From Alphaproteobacteria bacterium (GTDB lineage Bacteria; Pseudomonadota; Alphaproteobacteria; Caulobacterales; Caulobacteraceae): a stretch of 64,000 bases of DNA. A program made the translations under genes and the position numbers. Shown one piece after another: positions 45,604 to 54,520 of this stretch (positions within the stretch are counted from its first letter, which is position 1; every line of letters starts with the position of its first letter). The notes below the pieces were generated by a model. It had not been told where the DNA came from. It did no database searches and worked only from the letters and a program-made list of their open reading frames with translations. The DNA lies in contig JAHKAM010000029.1 in the NCBI GenBank assembly GCA_018826515.1, positions 1 through 64,000 of the forward strand, given 5' to 3'.

Positions 45604-46350
45604 ATGAGCGATTTCAGAAACGGATACACGACCGCGCCCGCCACCGCCGACATGTCGGTGGACGCGGGCCTGCGCAGCTTCATGCTGGGCGTCTACAACA
45701 AACTGGCTCTCGGCCTCGTGGTGGCCGGGGCCCTGGCCTATGTCACGGGCAACGTCCCGGCCGTGCAGCAGCTGCTGTTCGCCGCGGGTCCGGACGGCCG
45801 CATCGGCCTGACCATGCTGGGCATGGTCGTCCAATTCTCGCCGCTGGTGCTGCTGTTCGGCTCGATGTTCTTCATGAAGAACCCGACCGCGGGCGGGGTG
45901 AACCTGCTCTACTGGGCCGTGGTCGCCACCATCGGCGCCGGAATGGGCATCCTGTTCCTGCGCTATACGAACGAATCGATCGCCTCGACCTTCTTCGTCA
46001 CCGCCGCCGCCTTCGGCGGGCTGAGCCTGTTCGGCTACACGACCAAGAAGGACCTCAGCGGCCTCGGCAGCTTCCTGATCATGGGCGTGATCGGCCTGGT
46101 CATCGCCATGGTCGTCAACATGTTCCTGCAGTCCAGCATGATGGCCCTGATCATCAGCGCCATCGGCGTGCTGATCTTCTCGGGCCTGATCGCCTTCGAC
46201 ACCCAGCGGCTGAAGATGACCTACTATTCGCTGGGCGGCGACAAGGCGGCCATGGGCGTGGCCACCGGCTTCGGCGCGCTGAGCCTGTTCATCAACTTCG
46301 TGAACCTGTTCCAGTTCCTGCTCATGTTCATGGGCGGCAGCCGCGAATAG
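45604..46350 (+). CDS. Bax inhibitor-1/YccA family membrane protein
   Basis: A 248-residue protein with seven hydrophobic segments between residues 30 and 245. The family features FMLGVYNKLALGLVVAGALAY, IGLVIAMVVNMFLQSSMM and the conserved FDTQRLK near residue 200 are present. Bacterial members are putative calcium or pH-dependent channels with an anti-stress role. The ATG at 45604 follows a GGAGG at an unusually long distance (13 bases). A strong terminator follows the gene. Confidence 0.93.
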   Translation: MSDFRNGYTTAPATADMSVDAGLRSFMLGVYNKLALGLVVAGALAYVTGNVPAVQQLLFAAGPDGRIGLTMLGMVVQFSPLVLLFGSMFFMKNPTAGGVNLLYWAVVATIGAGMGILFLRYTNESIASTFFVTAAAFGGLSLFGYTTKKDLSGLGSFLIMGVIGLVIAMVVNMFLQSSMMALIISAIGVLIFSGLIAFDTQRLKMTYYSLGGDKAAMGVATGFGALSLFINFVNLFQFLLMFMGGSRE

Positions 46351-46373
46351 CCAAACACGAGACCGGCAGACGG

Positions 46374-46404
46374 AAAGGCCCCGGCGGAAACGCCGGGGCC
46401 TTTT
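46374..46404 (+). terminator. Terminator of the Bax inhibitor-1 gene
   Basis: Stem AAGGCCCCGGCG/CGCCGGGGCCTT with GAAA tetraloop, then TT. It directly adjoins the stop codon of the convergent DUF2794 gene and may serve both. Confidence 0.9.
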
Positions 46405-46737
46405 CTATTCAACGATAGAGAAGCGCCTGCTGTCGAAGACGCGCAGCACCTGGGCCAGGTCGCGGCCGCGACGCAGCACGACGCCGCCCTCGCCGATCAC
46501 GGCCCACTGGCCCTGTTTGAGCCGCAGGGAGGGGCGCTTCTCGATACGGTAGAGCGGGGCGTCGCCCGAGCGGCGGAAGACGGCGAACTCGGCGACGTCC
46601 CTGTGACCGACCATGGCGTAGTCGCGCCACTCCGCCGCCGCGACCATCCGGCCGTACACCCGAAGGATCAGATCCAGTTCGCGGCGGTCGAAGAAGACCG
46701 GACCCGGACCGGACTGCAAATCAGCGGCGTCGCTCAT
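46405..46737 (-). CDS. DUF2794 family protein
   Basis: A 110-residue cytoplasmic protein of an alphaproteobacteria-specific family. It shows PVFFDRRELDLILRVYGRMVAAAEWRDYAM, FAVFRRSGDAPLYRIEKRPSL and GGVVLRRGRDLAQVLRVFD. Function is unknown in the family. The ATG at 46737 (MSDAADLQ) is preferred over a longer frame. The gap upstream (46738-47102) holds a GTGTTC site cluster and a possible RNA. Confidence 0.9.
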   Translation of the reverse strand: MSDAADLQSGPGPVFFDRRELDLILRVYGRMVAAAEWRDYAMVGHRDVAEFAVFRRSGDAPLYRIEKRPSLRLKQGQWAVIGEGGVVLRRGRDLAQVLRVFDSRRFSIVE

Positions 46738-46785
46738 CTTTGGAAGGTTACGCCGCGATCCGGAAAACGCCAGTGGGTCCACGGC

Positions 46786-46856
46786 GTGTTCAAAGCAGCC
46801 GCGTGGCCGAACACTGTGTTCACAACGCCGCGACGTGAAGAAATCGCACCGAACAC
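46786..46856. promoter_or_regulatory. Cluster of four GTGTTC/GAACAC half-sites
   Basis: GTGTTC at 46786-46791, GAACAC at 46809-46814, GTGTTC at 46816-46821 and GAACAC at 46851-46856. The middle two form the palindrome GAACAC-T-GTGTTC. It lies upstream of the DUF2794 gene. The half-site spacing does not match the alphaproteobacterial LexA box (GTTC-N7-GTTC). The regulator is unknown. Confidence 0.45.
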
Positions 46857-46905
46857 GAAATCGCCCCGCTTCCGCCCATCGCCCGCCCCCTTGCAGGACG
46901 ACACC

Positions 46906-47065
46906 GGAGGCATCGGCTCGTTGGAGTTCGGAGCGATTCCGGATCCTGAACAGCCCCCCCAGCCCCTCCTGGATTTCTCCACCAAGGGCTCCGGCGGGCC
47001 GATGCTTCCTCCAAAGCGAGACGCCCGCTCCGCCACCCTCCCCCCTCCGGCAGAGCGGGCGTTTT
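46906..47065 (+). ncRNA. Possible structured small RNA with terminator
   Basis: GGAGG-CATCGGC (46906-46917) can pair with GCCGATG-CTT-CCTCC (46998-47012), and TGGAG (46922-46926) with CTCCA (46977-46981) inside it, giving a long bulged hairpin. A terminator-like stem ACGCCCGCTC/GAGCGGGCGT with TTTT follows at 47021-47065 on the plus strand. No protein gene precedes that terminator on this strand. The stem may instead end the convergent degP transcript. I could not match it to tRNA, SRP or tmRNA; the fold was judged by eye. Confidence 0.3.
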
Positions 47066-47102
47066 GCTGTCCGGGGTCCAGGGCGCGGTCGGCCCCCGTG
47101 CT

Positions 47103-48431
47103 TCAGGGCAGGATGATCTCCGCCGGTTCGTCGCCCCGCATCACCGACAGGATCCGGCGGCCTTCGCCGTCCAGCGCCGCGGCGAGGTCATCGAGACCGG
47201 CCATCGGCGTGTCGTCGATCAGCGCGATCAGATCGCCCGCCTGCAGCCCCGCCGCCGCCGCCGCCGAGCCGCCCTCGACCGCGAATACCTGCAGGCCTTC
47301 GGACGTGCCGCGCACGGATGCGCCGCGCGCCATGACGACGTCGGCGCCGGCCATGATCGACCGGTCCGACGGCGTCTGGACGGTCAGGGTGGCGCGGCCT
47401 TCGCGCCCGGCGCGCAGATAGACGACCTCGAGCTGCGTGCCACGCTCGGCGATGCCGACCGTCGCCGCGACCGTGCCGGCGTTCGAAACGGGACGGTTCT
47501 GGATGCGGGTGACGACGTCGCCGCGGCGCAGGCCCGCCGTCTCGGCCGACGAACCCGGCGCAACGTCCTCAATCACCGCGCCCCGCACGATGCCGAGACC
47601 GAGGTCGCGCGAGCGTTCCGCATTGAGGGAGCCGAAGATGGCTCCTGTGGTCCCGCGCCGGACCTCGCCGGTCTCGCGCAGCTGGGCGACCACATACATG
47701 AGGATGCGGCTGGGCACGGCGAAGGCGATGCCGTCATTGCCGCCGCCGCCGCCCGACAGGATGGAGGTGTTGATGCCGATCAGCCGGCCGCGGCTGTCCA
47801 GCAGCGGGCCGCCGGAGTTGCCGGAGTTCACCGCGGCGTCGGTCTGGATATAGTCCTCGATCCGGTCGCCCATGCCGGAACGGCCCATGCCCGAGATGAC
47901 CCCCATGGTCAGGGTCTGGTCCAGCCCCAGGGGATAGCCGACCGCGAAGGCGAGGTCGCCGGTGCGCAGGGTATCGGAATTGACCACATCGATCTGGGAC
48001 AGGCCGAGGCCGGGAACGGACGGCGCCTCGATCTTCAGCACGGCCAGGTCGGTGGCCTTGTCCGTGCCGATGAGCACGGCGTCGAAGATGCGCCCGTCGA
48101 TCATGTCGACGGTGAATTTCCGGCCGCCCTCGACGACGTGGTTGTTGGTGACGATGATGCCTTCGCGCGCATCGATGATGGCGCCCGAGCCGCTCGAGAT
48201 CGGACGGGGTTCATTGTCTCCGGAACTGGGGCCTTCGGACTGGCCGAGGGTGGTGACCTGGACGACGGCGGGCAGGGCCTGTTCGAGGCCGGTGGCGAAG
48301 GTGAAGACGCCGCGCCGGGCGTCGAACGGCACGGGCGACTGCTGGGCGAGCGCCGGGGTCGCCGTCAGCAGGGGCGCCGCGACGACAAGCGCCAGCATGG
48401 ACAGGCCGCCGGCCCGGATGATGGAACGCAT
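47103..48431 (-). CDS. Periplasmic serine protease of the DegP/HtrA type
   Basis: A 442-residue exported protease with signal peptide (hydrophobic residues 9-30, ending ATPALA-QQ). The trypsin-like domain has the catalytic triad in TNNHVVEGG (His), ATDLAVLKI (Asp) and NSGNSGGPLLDS (Ser). Two PDZ domains follow from about residues 255 and 350 (GAVIEDVAPGSSAETAGLRRGDVV; AAGLQAGDLIALIDD). It degrades or refolds damaged envelope proteins. The ATG at 48431 is chosen; a TTG two codons upstream is possible. It ends an operon with a two-component system 27 bp upstream, which likely controls it. Confidence 0.94.
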   Translation of the reverse strand: MRSIIRAGGLSMLALVVAAPLLTATPALAQQSPVPFDARRGVFTFATGLEQALPAVVQVTTLGQSEGPSSGDNEPRPISSGSGAIIDAREGIIVTNNHVVEGGRKFTVDMIDGRIFDAVLIGTDKATDLAVLKIEAPSVPGLGLSQIDVVNSDTLRTGDLAFAVGYPLGLDQTLTMGVISGMGRSGMGDRIEDYIQTDAAVNSGNSGGPLLDSRGRLIGINTSILSGGGGGNDGIAFAVPSRILMYVVAQLRETGEVRRGTTGAIFGSLNAERSRDLGLGIVRGAVIEDVAPGSSAETAGLRRGDVVTRIQNRPVSNAGTVAATVGIAERGTQLEVVYLRAGREGRATLTVQTPSDRSIMAGADVVMARGASVRGTSEGLQVFAVEGGSAAAAAGLQAGDLIALIDDTPMAGLDDLAAALDGEGRRILSVMRGDEPAEIILP

Positions 48432-48458
48432 CGCCAATCCCCTGTTGTTGCTCCGACC

Positions 48459-49907
48459 CTAGCGCGAGAAACGCGCCGTGACGACTGCCCCCGGACCGGC
48501 GTCATCAATCGTCATGGCCGCGCCGTGACGTTTGAGGATGGCGCGCACGAAGGCGAGGCCCATGCCGTGGCTCTCGCGGCCCTCCTCGGCCGCCCGGGAG
48601 ACCGCACGGGCCGGGTCGTCGAGCAGCTCGGGATCCAGTCCCGGCCCCTGGTCAGCGACCGAGAGCACAGGCTTGCCCTGGTCCAGCCGGACCGCCAGGG
48701 TCACCACCCCGCCCTCGGGCGAGAATTTCACCGCATTGTCCACCAGATTGGTCACGGCCCGCTGCAACAGGGAGCGAACCCCGAGGACGGACACCGGCGC
48801 GGTCTCGACCCGGATCACGATCCCCCTCTCCTCGGCGAGCGGCTGATAGAGGTCCGCCGCCGAGGCTGCCAGCCGGTCCAGACGCACCGTCTCGAACACC
48901 CAGGCTTCACCGTCGCGCAGCGTCATGGCCTCGTTCATCGCCCGGGTCAGCCGGGTCAGGTCGGCCCGGACCTCCTCGGCGAGGGCGCGCGCCTCGGGCG
49001 TCGTCGAGGCCTCCTTGAGGCGGTCCAGCCGGGCCGAGGCCCGCGCCAGGGGCGTGCGGAAATCATGCGCCAGCTGGTCCGCCGAATCCCGCAGCCAGCT
49101 GAGCAGCTCCTCCAGCCGGTCGAGGGTCAGGTTCACCCGGCCGGTCAGCTCGGTCAGCTCCGGGGCCACGGCCGTCTCGGGCGCCCGGACCGAGAAATCG
49201 CCCACCGAAGCGAGGTCCAGCGCCCGGCTGACGTCGGCCACGGCGCTGGTCAGGCGGCGGCGCGCGAAGGTCGCGGCGGTCAGGCCGAACACCAGCAGCA
49301 GCACGCCGGCGACGGCCACCGCGGCGACGGCCCAGCCCCAGGCCGCGCCGGATCGATCGACCACCCGTCCCACGGCGATGTTCAGGGCCCCGACCGACTG
49401 GCGCACCACGACGACGTCCACGGCGCGCCCGCGGCACAGGACGCCGCGCTCGAGCCGGACGACAAACACGCCGTCGCCCAGCCGCGGAGCCCGCTCGCCG
49501 CGGACGCTTTCGAGCGCCGCCAGGCCGGCCGGCTTGCCCACGGGCGCCCGTATGAACCGCACCCCCGCCCCGCCCTGTCCGGTGCGGCAGGTCTCCTCGA
49601 GACTGCCGGCCTCGCGCGCCGGACCGGCCTGGAAGGCGCTCAGCCAGGCGGACAGGTAGGCGGCGTCGGCCTCGGTGATGTTGGCGGCGGTCAGGGTGGA
49701 TTCCTCCCCCAGCTTGCCGACCATGGAGCTGTAGTCGTTGAGCGCCGCGAGCGCCGCCTTCTCGCGCTGGTCCATACGCACGGCCGCGCTGGTGACCATC
49801 AGCGAGCCGATCAGGGCGGCGGCGGCCATGACGGCGATGCCGGCCGCCAGCTGGGTCGAGGTCCGCCGCGCCAGCCACGCCCGAAGCCGGAGAAAGCGGA
49901 AGGGCAC
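48459..49907 (-). CDS. Sensor histidine kinase
   Basis: A 482-residue inner-membrane kinase with TM1 at about 20-42, a periplasmic sensor of about 145 residues, and TM2 at 190-212. HAMP follows, then the H-box DQLAHDFRTPLARA with His281. The ATPase domain has NLVDNAVKFS (N), DQGPGLDP (G1) and HGMGLAFVRAIL (G2). The sensor has just two cysteines, Cys107 (LEETCRTG) and Cys158 (RGVLCRG), which could form a redox-sensitive disulfide. It lies 7 bp after the response regulator and upstream of degP, hence a likely envelope-stress sensor. Confidence 0.93.
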   Translation of the reverse strand: MPFRFLRLRAWLARRTSTQLAAGIAVMAAAALIGSLMVTSAAVRMDQREKAALAALNDYSSMVGKLGEESTLTAANITEADAAYLSAWLSAFQAGPAREAGSLEETCRTGQGGAGVRFIRAPVGKPAGLAALESVRGERAPRLGDGVFVVRLERGVLCRGRAVDVVVVRQSVGALNIAVGRVVDRSGAAWGWAVAAVAVAGVLLLVFGLTAATFARRRLTSAVADVSRALDLASVGDFSVRAPETAVAPELTELTGRVNLTLDRLEELLSWLRDSADQLAHDFRTPLARASARLDRLKEASTTPEARALAEEVRADLTRLTRAMNEAMTLRDGEAWVFETVRLDRLAASAADLYQPLAEERGIVIRVETAPVSVLGVRSLLQRAVTNLVDNAVKFSPEGGVVTLAVRLDQGKPVLSVADQGPGLDPELLDDPARAVSRAAEEGRESHGMGLAFVRAILKRHGAAMTIDDAGPGAVVTARFSR

Positions 49908-49914
49908 GGCGGCC

Positions 49915-50727
49915 TCAGCCCGCCCAGGCGGACAGGTCGCGGAAGATCAGGCTCTGGCTGCGGGCCGAGACGATCAGCGGGTGCAGGTCGTCGCCCAGCT
50001 CGGGCGCCTGTTCCTTCAGACGGCGGCGCAGGGCGCTGATCCGGGCGTCGATGATGTTGACGAAATTGTCCGGCAGGAACCGCCATTCGACCCAGCACCG
50101 GTCCCACAGCATGGTCTTGGTCACCGGCTGGCCGCGCGCGGTCATCAGCTCGCAGACGATAGCGAATTCCAGCGGCGACAGATCGATCAGGCGCGAGGCT
50201 TCCGCAGCGTCGAACTTCAGCGTGCGGGCCCCGAAGGACAGCCGGAAGGGGCCGTTGACCAGATCGCCCCCGACCGGGGCCGCGTGCCGGGCGGCGCGGC
50301 GCAGCTGGGCCGCGATGCGCGCCAGGAGCTCCTCGTCGCCAATCGGCTTGGAAAGATAGTCGTCGGCCCCACCCAGCAGTCCCTCGACCTTCTGCCGCTC
50401 CCCGCCCAGGGCGGTCAGCATCAGGGCCGGGGCGTCGGCGCAGGGCCCGCCCCCGGCCCGCACCCGCTTCAGCGTCTCCAGTCCGTCGAGTCCGGCGGTC
50501 AGGCGGTCGAGAATGAGAACATCATAGGGACGGGCCGCCGCGGCGATGGCGGCCTCGCCGCTGTCCACCCGTTCCACGGCCTCGAAGCCTGCCCGCAGGA
50601 GCCGCTCGGCGACGTGTTCCGACAGGGCCGGATCGTCCTCCAGCAGCAGGGCGCGCCGCCCGGCGAACACGTCGCGCAACTGGGCGAAGGGATCGTCGCC
50701 GTCGATTGCCGTCGCTTCCCCGTCCAT
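49915..50727 (-). CDS. OmpR-family response regulator
   Basis: A 270-residue regulator. The receiver domain covers about residues 25-140, with acidic LLEDDPAL, phosphoacceptor Asp74 (VLILDRL), the conserved Thr in MLTALGG, and Lys127 (YLSKPIG). A carboxyl-terminal winged helix follows from about 155 (LSPLEFAIVCELM, NIIDARISALRRRL). It has an unusual acidic amino-terminal extension of about 24 residues. It is the first gene of the regulator-kinase-DegP operon. Confidence 0.93.
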   Translation of the reverse strand: MDGEATAIDGDDPFAQLRDVFAGRRALLLEDDPALSEHVAERLLRAGFEAVERVDSGEAAIAAAARPYDVLILDRLTAGLDGLETLKRVRAGGGPCADAPALMLTALGGERQKVEGLLGGADDYLSKPIGDEELLARIAAQLRRAARHAAPVGGDLVNGPFRLSFGARTLKFDAAEASRLIDLSPLEFAIVCELMTARGQPVTKTMLWDRCWVEWRFLPDNFVNIIDARISALRRRLKEQAPELGDDLHPLIVSARSQSLIFRDLSAWAG

Positions 50728-50919
50728 GCCGCCCCCCCTGTCTCAACGACGATACGGCGTTGAAGCGGAATGACAATGCTCAACGGACCGCGTTCGCGCA
50801 AACTAGGGGTTGCGCGGCGGAGCGAGGCTGACGGTTCCTGACTCCGGAGCCGGCTCTCGGGCCGCGGGGGAGGTATCCGGATTGCCCGCGAAGGCGTACC
50901 TTGAGGCCAAGGAGCCTCA

Positions 50920-51711
50920 ATGACCGCCAAATCTCTTCTACCCGCCGGCCTGCTGGCCGTCTGCGGCCTCGCCGCGTGTCAGACCGCGCCGGACGCGAAC
51001 AGCGGCTTTCTGTCCGACTATGACCGGCTGGCCCCCGTTGAAGGGACCGTGCGGGCCTCGATCCGGCAGCACCGCGACGAGACCGCGGCGACGGCGATCG
51101 AACAGGTCTGGCTTGAGCCGGCCGTCCTGATCGGTTCGGCGGGCGAGGCGCTGACGGCGGAGGAGCGCGCCATGGTCCTGCGCGAGGTCGACCGGCAGGT
51201 CTGCTACGAGATCAGCGAGCGCTTCACCCTCGCCGCCTCCCGTGACGGCGCGCCCCGGGTGCGAACCGCCGTGGTGCGGATCGGGACGACAGCGCCGGCC
51301 GGATCGGCTGTGGCGGCTGTCGCCAATGCCTTCATCCCCGGCCCCGGCACCGTTCGGGTGCCCGGCACAACAGGCGGACTGGCGGCCGAGGCGGAGCTGC
51401 TGGACGGAGGGGGCAGACAGGCCGCCGCGCTCGCCTGGGCGCGGGACGCCAATGTTGTGGGGACCGATTCGCCGTCGCTGTCGCGCGTCGGCGACGCCCT
51501 GCAGATGGCCGAGCCCTTCGCGGACGCCGTGGGCGACGCCTTCGCGCCGGCCGACCGTCCGGTCCGGGCCATAGCGGATCCGGACCCCTGCGGCCGCTAC
51601 GGACCCCGCACCCAGCCGGGCGGGTTCCTGACGCGGCTGGTGACCGGGCTCTATGTGCCGGAGGTCAACACCGGGGCCCGCGAGGAGCCGGCCGAAACGC
51701 CCCGACCCTAG
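50920..51711 (+). CDS. DUF3313-like lipoprotein
   Basis: A 263-residue lipoprotein: signal with lipobox GLAAC (Cys20). [15 protein letters not shown] follows immediately, the DUF3313 opening motif. The mature body is alternating strand and helix, with a glycine-rich stretch ([16 protein letters not shown]) typical of this family. Function is unknown. It is divergent from the two-component operon (192 bp) and its last four bases overlap the convergent acyl-CoA dehydrogenase gene. Confidence 0.82.
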   Translation: MTAKSLLPAGLLAVCGLAACQTAPDANSGFLSDYDRLAPVEGTVRASIRQHRDETAATAIEQVWLEPAVLIGSAGEALTAEERAMVLREVDRQVCYEISERFTLAASRDGAPRVRTAVVRIGTTAPAGSAVAAVANAFIPGPGTVRVPGTTGGLAAEAELLDGGGRQAAALAWARDANVVGTDSPSLSRVGDALQMAEPFADAVGDAFAPADRPVRAIADPDPCGRYGPRTQPGGFLTRLVTGLYVPEVNTGAREEPAETPRP

Positions 51712-52898
51712 AAGGCGCTCTCGCCGGTGATGGCCCGGCCGAGGATCAGGGCGTGGACGTCGTGGGCGCCCTCATAGGTGTTGACCGTCTCGAGGTTCAT
51801 GGCGTGGCGCATGACGTGCATCTCGCCGGTGATGCCGGCCCCGCCGTGCATGTCGCGGGCGACGCGGGCGATATCCAGCGCCTTGCCGCAGTTGTTGCGC
51901 TTCATCATCGAGATGGCCTCGGGGACCCAGGCCCCCTGGTCCAGCAGCCGGCCGAGCGCCAGGGCGCCCTCGAAGCCGAGGAAGATCTCGGTCTGCATGT
52001 CGGCCAGCTTCTTCTGCACCAGCTGGCGAGACGACAGGGGGCGGCCGAACAGCATCCGCTCGCCGACATAGTCGCGGGTCAGGTGGAAACAGGCCTCGGC
52101 GGCGCCCATGGCCCCCCAGGCGATGCCGTAGCGGGCCTTGTTCAGGCAGGAGAACGGACCGCGCAGACCCTTGACGCCCGGCAGCAGGTTCTCTTCCGGC
52201 ACGAAGACGTCGTTCAGGCCAATGTCGCCGGTGATCGAGGCGCGCAACGACAGCTTGTCGCCGATCTTGTCGGTGGTGAAACCGTCCATGCCGCGCTCGA
52301 CGATGAAGCCGCGGATAATGTCATCCAGCTTGGCCCAGACGATGGCGAGGTCGCTGATCGGGCTGTTGGTGATCCAGTATTTGGCGCCGTTGAGCCTGTA
52401 GCCGCCGTCCACAGCGACCGCCTTCGTCTTCATCGAGGCGGGGTCGGAGCCGCCGTCGGCCTCGGTCAGACCGAAACAGCCGACCAGTTCGCCGGCCGCC
52501 ATGCGGGGCAGGAAGCGCATCTTCTGCTCTTCCGAGCCGAAGGCGTAGATCGGGTACATGGCCAGCGACGACTGGACCGACATGGCCGAGCGGTAGCCGC
52601 TGTCGACCGCCTCGATCTCGCGCGCGATCAGACCATAGGCGACGTGGCTGACCGAGGAGCCGCCGTACTGTTCCGGCAGCATGGCCCCGAGGAAGCCCAT
52701 TTCGCCCAGTTCGCTCATGATGGCGCGGTCGAAGGTCTCGTCGCGGAAGGCCTCGACCACCCGCGGCAGCAGCTTCTCGCGGGCGTAGGACCGGGCCGCG
52801 TCCTGGATCATCCGCTCGTCGTCGGTCAGCCGGCCCGACAGGTCCAGCGGGTCGTCCCAGCGGAAGGTCTTGGAGGGAGTGGCGGCGCCGTCGGCCAT
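51708..52898 (-). CDS. gcdH: Glutaryl-CoA dehydrogenase (acyl-CoA dehydrogenase family)
   Basis: A flavoprotein that oxidises and decarboxylates glutaryl-CoA to crotonyl-CoA in lysine and tryptophan breakdown. The 396-residue product shows [20 protein letters not shown], a start typical of Gcd[33 protein letters not shown] contains the catalytic-base neighbourhood, and ending blocks [20 protein letters not shown] match the family. The ATG at 52898 (MADGAATPS) is chosen. The divergent CoA transferase nearby fits glutarate activation. Confidence 0.92.
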   Translation of the reverse strand: MADGAATPSKTFRWDDPLDLSGRLTDDERMIQDAARSYAREKLLPRVVEAFRDETFDRAIMSELGEMGFLGAMLPEQYGGSSVSHVAYGLIAREIEAVDSGYRSAMSVQSSLAMYPIYAFGSEEQKMRFLPRMAAGELVGCFGLTEADGGSDPASMKTKAVAVDGGYRLNGAKYWITNSPISDLAIVWAKLDDIIRGFIVERGMDGFTTDKIGDKLSLRASITGDIGLNDVFVPEENLLPGVKGLRGPFSCLNKARYGIAWGAMGAAEACFHLTRDYVGERMLFGRPLSSRQLVQKKLADMQTEIFLGFEGALALGRLLDQGAWVPEAISMMKRNNCGKALDIARVARDMHGGAGITGEMHVMRHAMNLETVNTYEGAHDVHALILGRAITGESAF

Positions 52899-52995
52899 GG
52901 GCGAGGGTCTTTCTGAGCGTGGCGAAGGGGCGCGGTTTAGGCCAAAATGCACCGGTCGGGTAGAGGGACGGCCCGACGCAGGCTAGACTGTACGC

Positions 52996-53262
52996 ATGAG
53001 CCGCACCTTCCACCGCCTGTTCGTCGAACACCCGCGCGAGGTCGACGAAAGCTATCTTCACCATATGGCCGCCTCGTCGCGGTTCGGATTCCGCCTGCTG
53101 AAACTGGCCAGCTGCGCCTTCCTGCACGCCCTGGTGCCGGGACTGCACAAGGCGACGGTGTCCAAGGCCGTCTGCGGCATGGCCGAGGAGATGGACGGCC
53201 GGGCGCGCGAGGCGCGGGAGTGCCGGATGCGGGACGCGGGGGTCTGGGACCCCGGCCTGTGA
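52996..53262 (+). CDS. DUF6356 family small protein
   Basis: An 88-residue protein with FVEHPREVDESYLHHMAASSRFGFRLLKLASCAFLHALVPGL, the pattern of the DUF6356 family (short membrane-associated alphaproteobacterial proteins). One amphipathic to hydrophobic stretch, about residues 33-52, may associate with the membrane. Function is unknown. Its TGA overlaps the GTG start of the next gene (GTGA), so the two are coupled. Confidence 0.8.
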   Translation: MSRTFHRLFVEHPREVDESYLHHMAASSRFGFRLLKLASCAFLHALVPGLHKATVSKAVCGMAEEMDGRAREARECRMRDAGVWDPGL

Positions 53263-54455
53263 CAGCGGCTCCCAAGGGCCCCCTCTCCGGCGTTCGCGTC
53301 CTCGACCTCAGCCGCGTTCTGGCCGGGCCGTGGGCGACGCAGATGCTGGCCGATCTCGGGGCCGAGGTGATCAAGATCGAGCGCCCCGGCGTCGGCGACG
53401 ACACCCGCGCCTGGGGCCCGCCGTTCACGACGAAGGCCGACGGTTCGAAGGGCGATGCGGCCTATTTCCTGTGCGCCAACCGCGGCAAGAAGTCGGTGGA
53501 ACTGGATCTGGCCACGCCCGAAGGCGCCCGGATCATCCGTGAACTGAGCATGACCTGCGATGTCTTGGTCGAGAATTTCAAGACCGGCGGTCTGGGCAAA
53601 TACGGGCTCGACTTCGCGGCCCTGTCGGCGATCAATCCCCGGCTGGTCTATTGCTCGATCACCGGCTTCGGCCAGGACGGGCCCGACGCCCACCGGGCCG
53701 GCTATGACTATATGATCCAGGCCATGGGCGGGCTGATGTCGATCACCGGCCAGCCCGACGGCGCGCCGGGGGCCGAGCCGATGAAGGTCGGGGTCGCCGT
53801 GGTCGACCTGTTCACCGGCCTGTACGCCTCCAACGCCATCATGGCCGCCCTGCTGCACGCGCGGGCGACGGGTCAGGGCCAGCATATCGACATCGCCCTG
53901 TTCGACGTCCAGGCGGCCATGCTGGCCAATCAGGCGACCAACTGGTTCGTCTCCGGCAGGGCCCCGACGCGGATGGGCAACGCCCACCCCAACCTCGCCC
54001 CCTACCAACCCTTTCCGTGCACGGATGGAATGGTGGTGATCGCGGTCGGCAATGACGGCCAGTTCCGCGCGCTGGCCGGAGCCCTTGGGGCCCCGGGCCT
54101 CGGCGCCGATCCCCGCTTCCTGACCAACGCCCTGCGTATCGAACATCGGGCGGTGATGACGGCGGAACTGTCGGCCCTGACGGCGGGTCTGACCATGCAC
54201 GGGCTGATGGCGGCGCTGGAGGCCGCGGGCGTGCCCTGCGGGCCGGTCAATACGGTCGACCAGGTCTTCGACGAGCCGCAGGCGAAACACCGGGGGCTTG
54301 AGGTGACGCAGGCGCGCGCCGACCTGTCCGCGCCGGTGCGGACCGTCGCCTCGCCGATCCGGATGTCTGTGACGCCGGTGGCCTATGACCGGGCGCCGCC
54401 CGCGCTGGGTCAGGATACGGATGATGTGCTGGGGTCGCTACAGACCAGACGCTAG
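53259..54455 (+). CDS. CaiB/BaiF family (class III) CoA transferase
   Basis: A 398-residue class III CoA transferase. It has LSGVRVLDLSRVLAGPWATQMLADLGAEVIKIERPG at the amino terminus, ENFKTGGLGKYGLDF, and the catalytic aspartate region GPDAHRAGYDYMIQAMGGLMSITG. Next to glutaryl-CoA dehydrogenase it is probably a succinyl-CoA:glutarate CoA transferase (SUGCT-like), activating glutarate. That specificity is inferred from context. The GTG start overlaps the DUF6356 stop. Confidence 0.9.
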   Translation: MTAAPKGPLSGVRVLDLSRVLAGPWATQMLADLGAEVIKIERPGVGDDTRAWGPPFTTKADGSKGDAAYFLCANRGKKSVELDLATPEGARIIRELSMTCDVLVENFKTGGLGKYGLDFAALSAINPRLVYCSITGFGQDGPDAHRAGYDYMIQAMGGLMSITGQPDGAPGAEPMKVGVAVVDLFTGLYASNAIMAALLHARATGQGQHIDIALFDVQAAMLANQATNWFVSGRAPTRMGNAHPNLAPYQPFPCTDGMVVIAVGNDGQFRALAGALGAPGLGADPRFLTNALRIEHRAVMTAELSALTAGLTMHGLMAALEAAGVPCGPVNTVDQVFDEPQAKHRGLEVTQARADLSAPVRTVASPIRMSVTPVAYDRAPPALGQDTDDVLGSLQTRR

Positions 54456-54520
54456 CCAGGACGGATCCGGGCGGTGCGTGACCCGCGCCGGCCACATCGC
54501 ACGCCGATCGCGGATTGCCG

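Noticed and set aside
46809..46821. LexA (SOS) box
   Set aside because: Spacing is GAAC-N5-GTTC; the alphaproteobacterial box is GTTC-N7-GTTC and the Gram-positive one GAAC-N4-GTTC. Neighbouring genes are not SOS genes.
46738..47102. tRNA, SRP RNA or tmRNA gene
   Set aside because: No T-loop GTTCRA box in a cloverleaf context, no GGAA-tetraloop domain IV of SRP RNA with its flanking AGCAG, and no tmRNA tag frame could be found on either strand.
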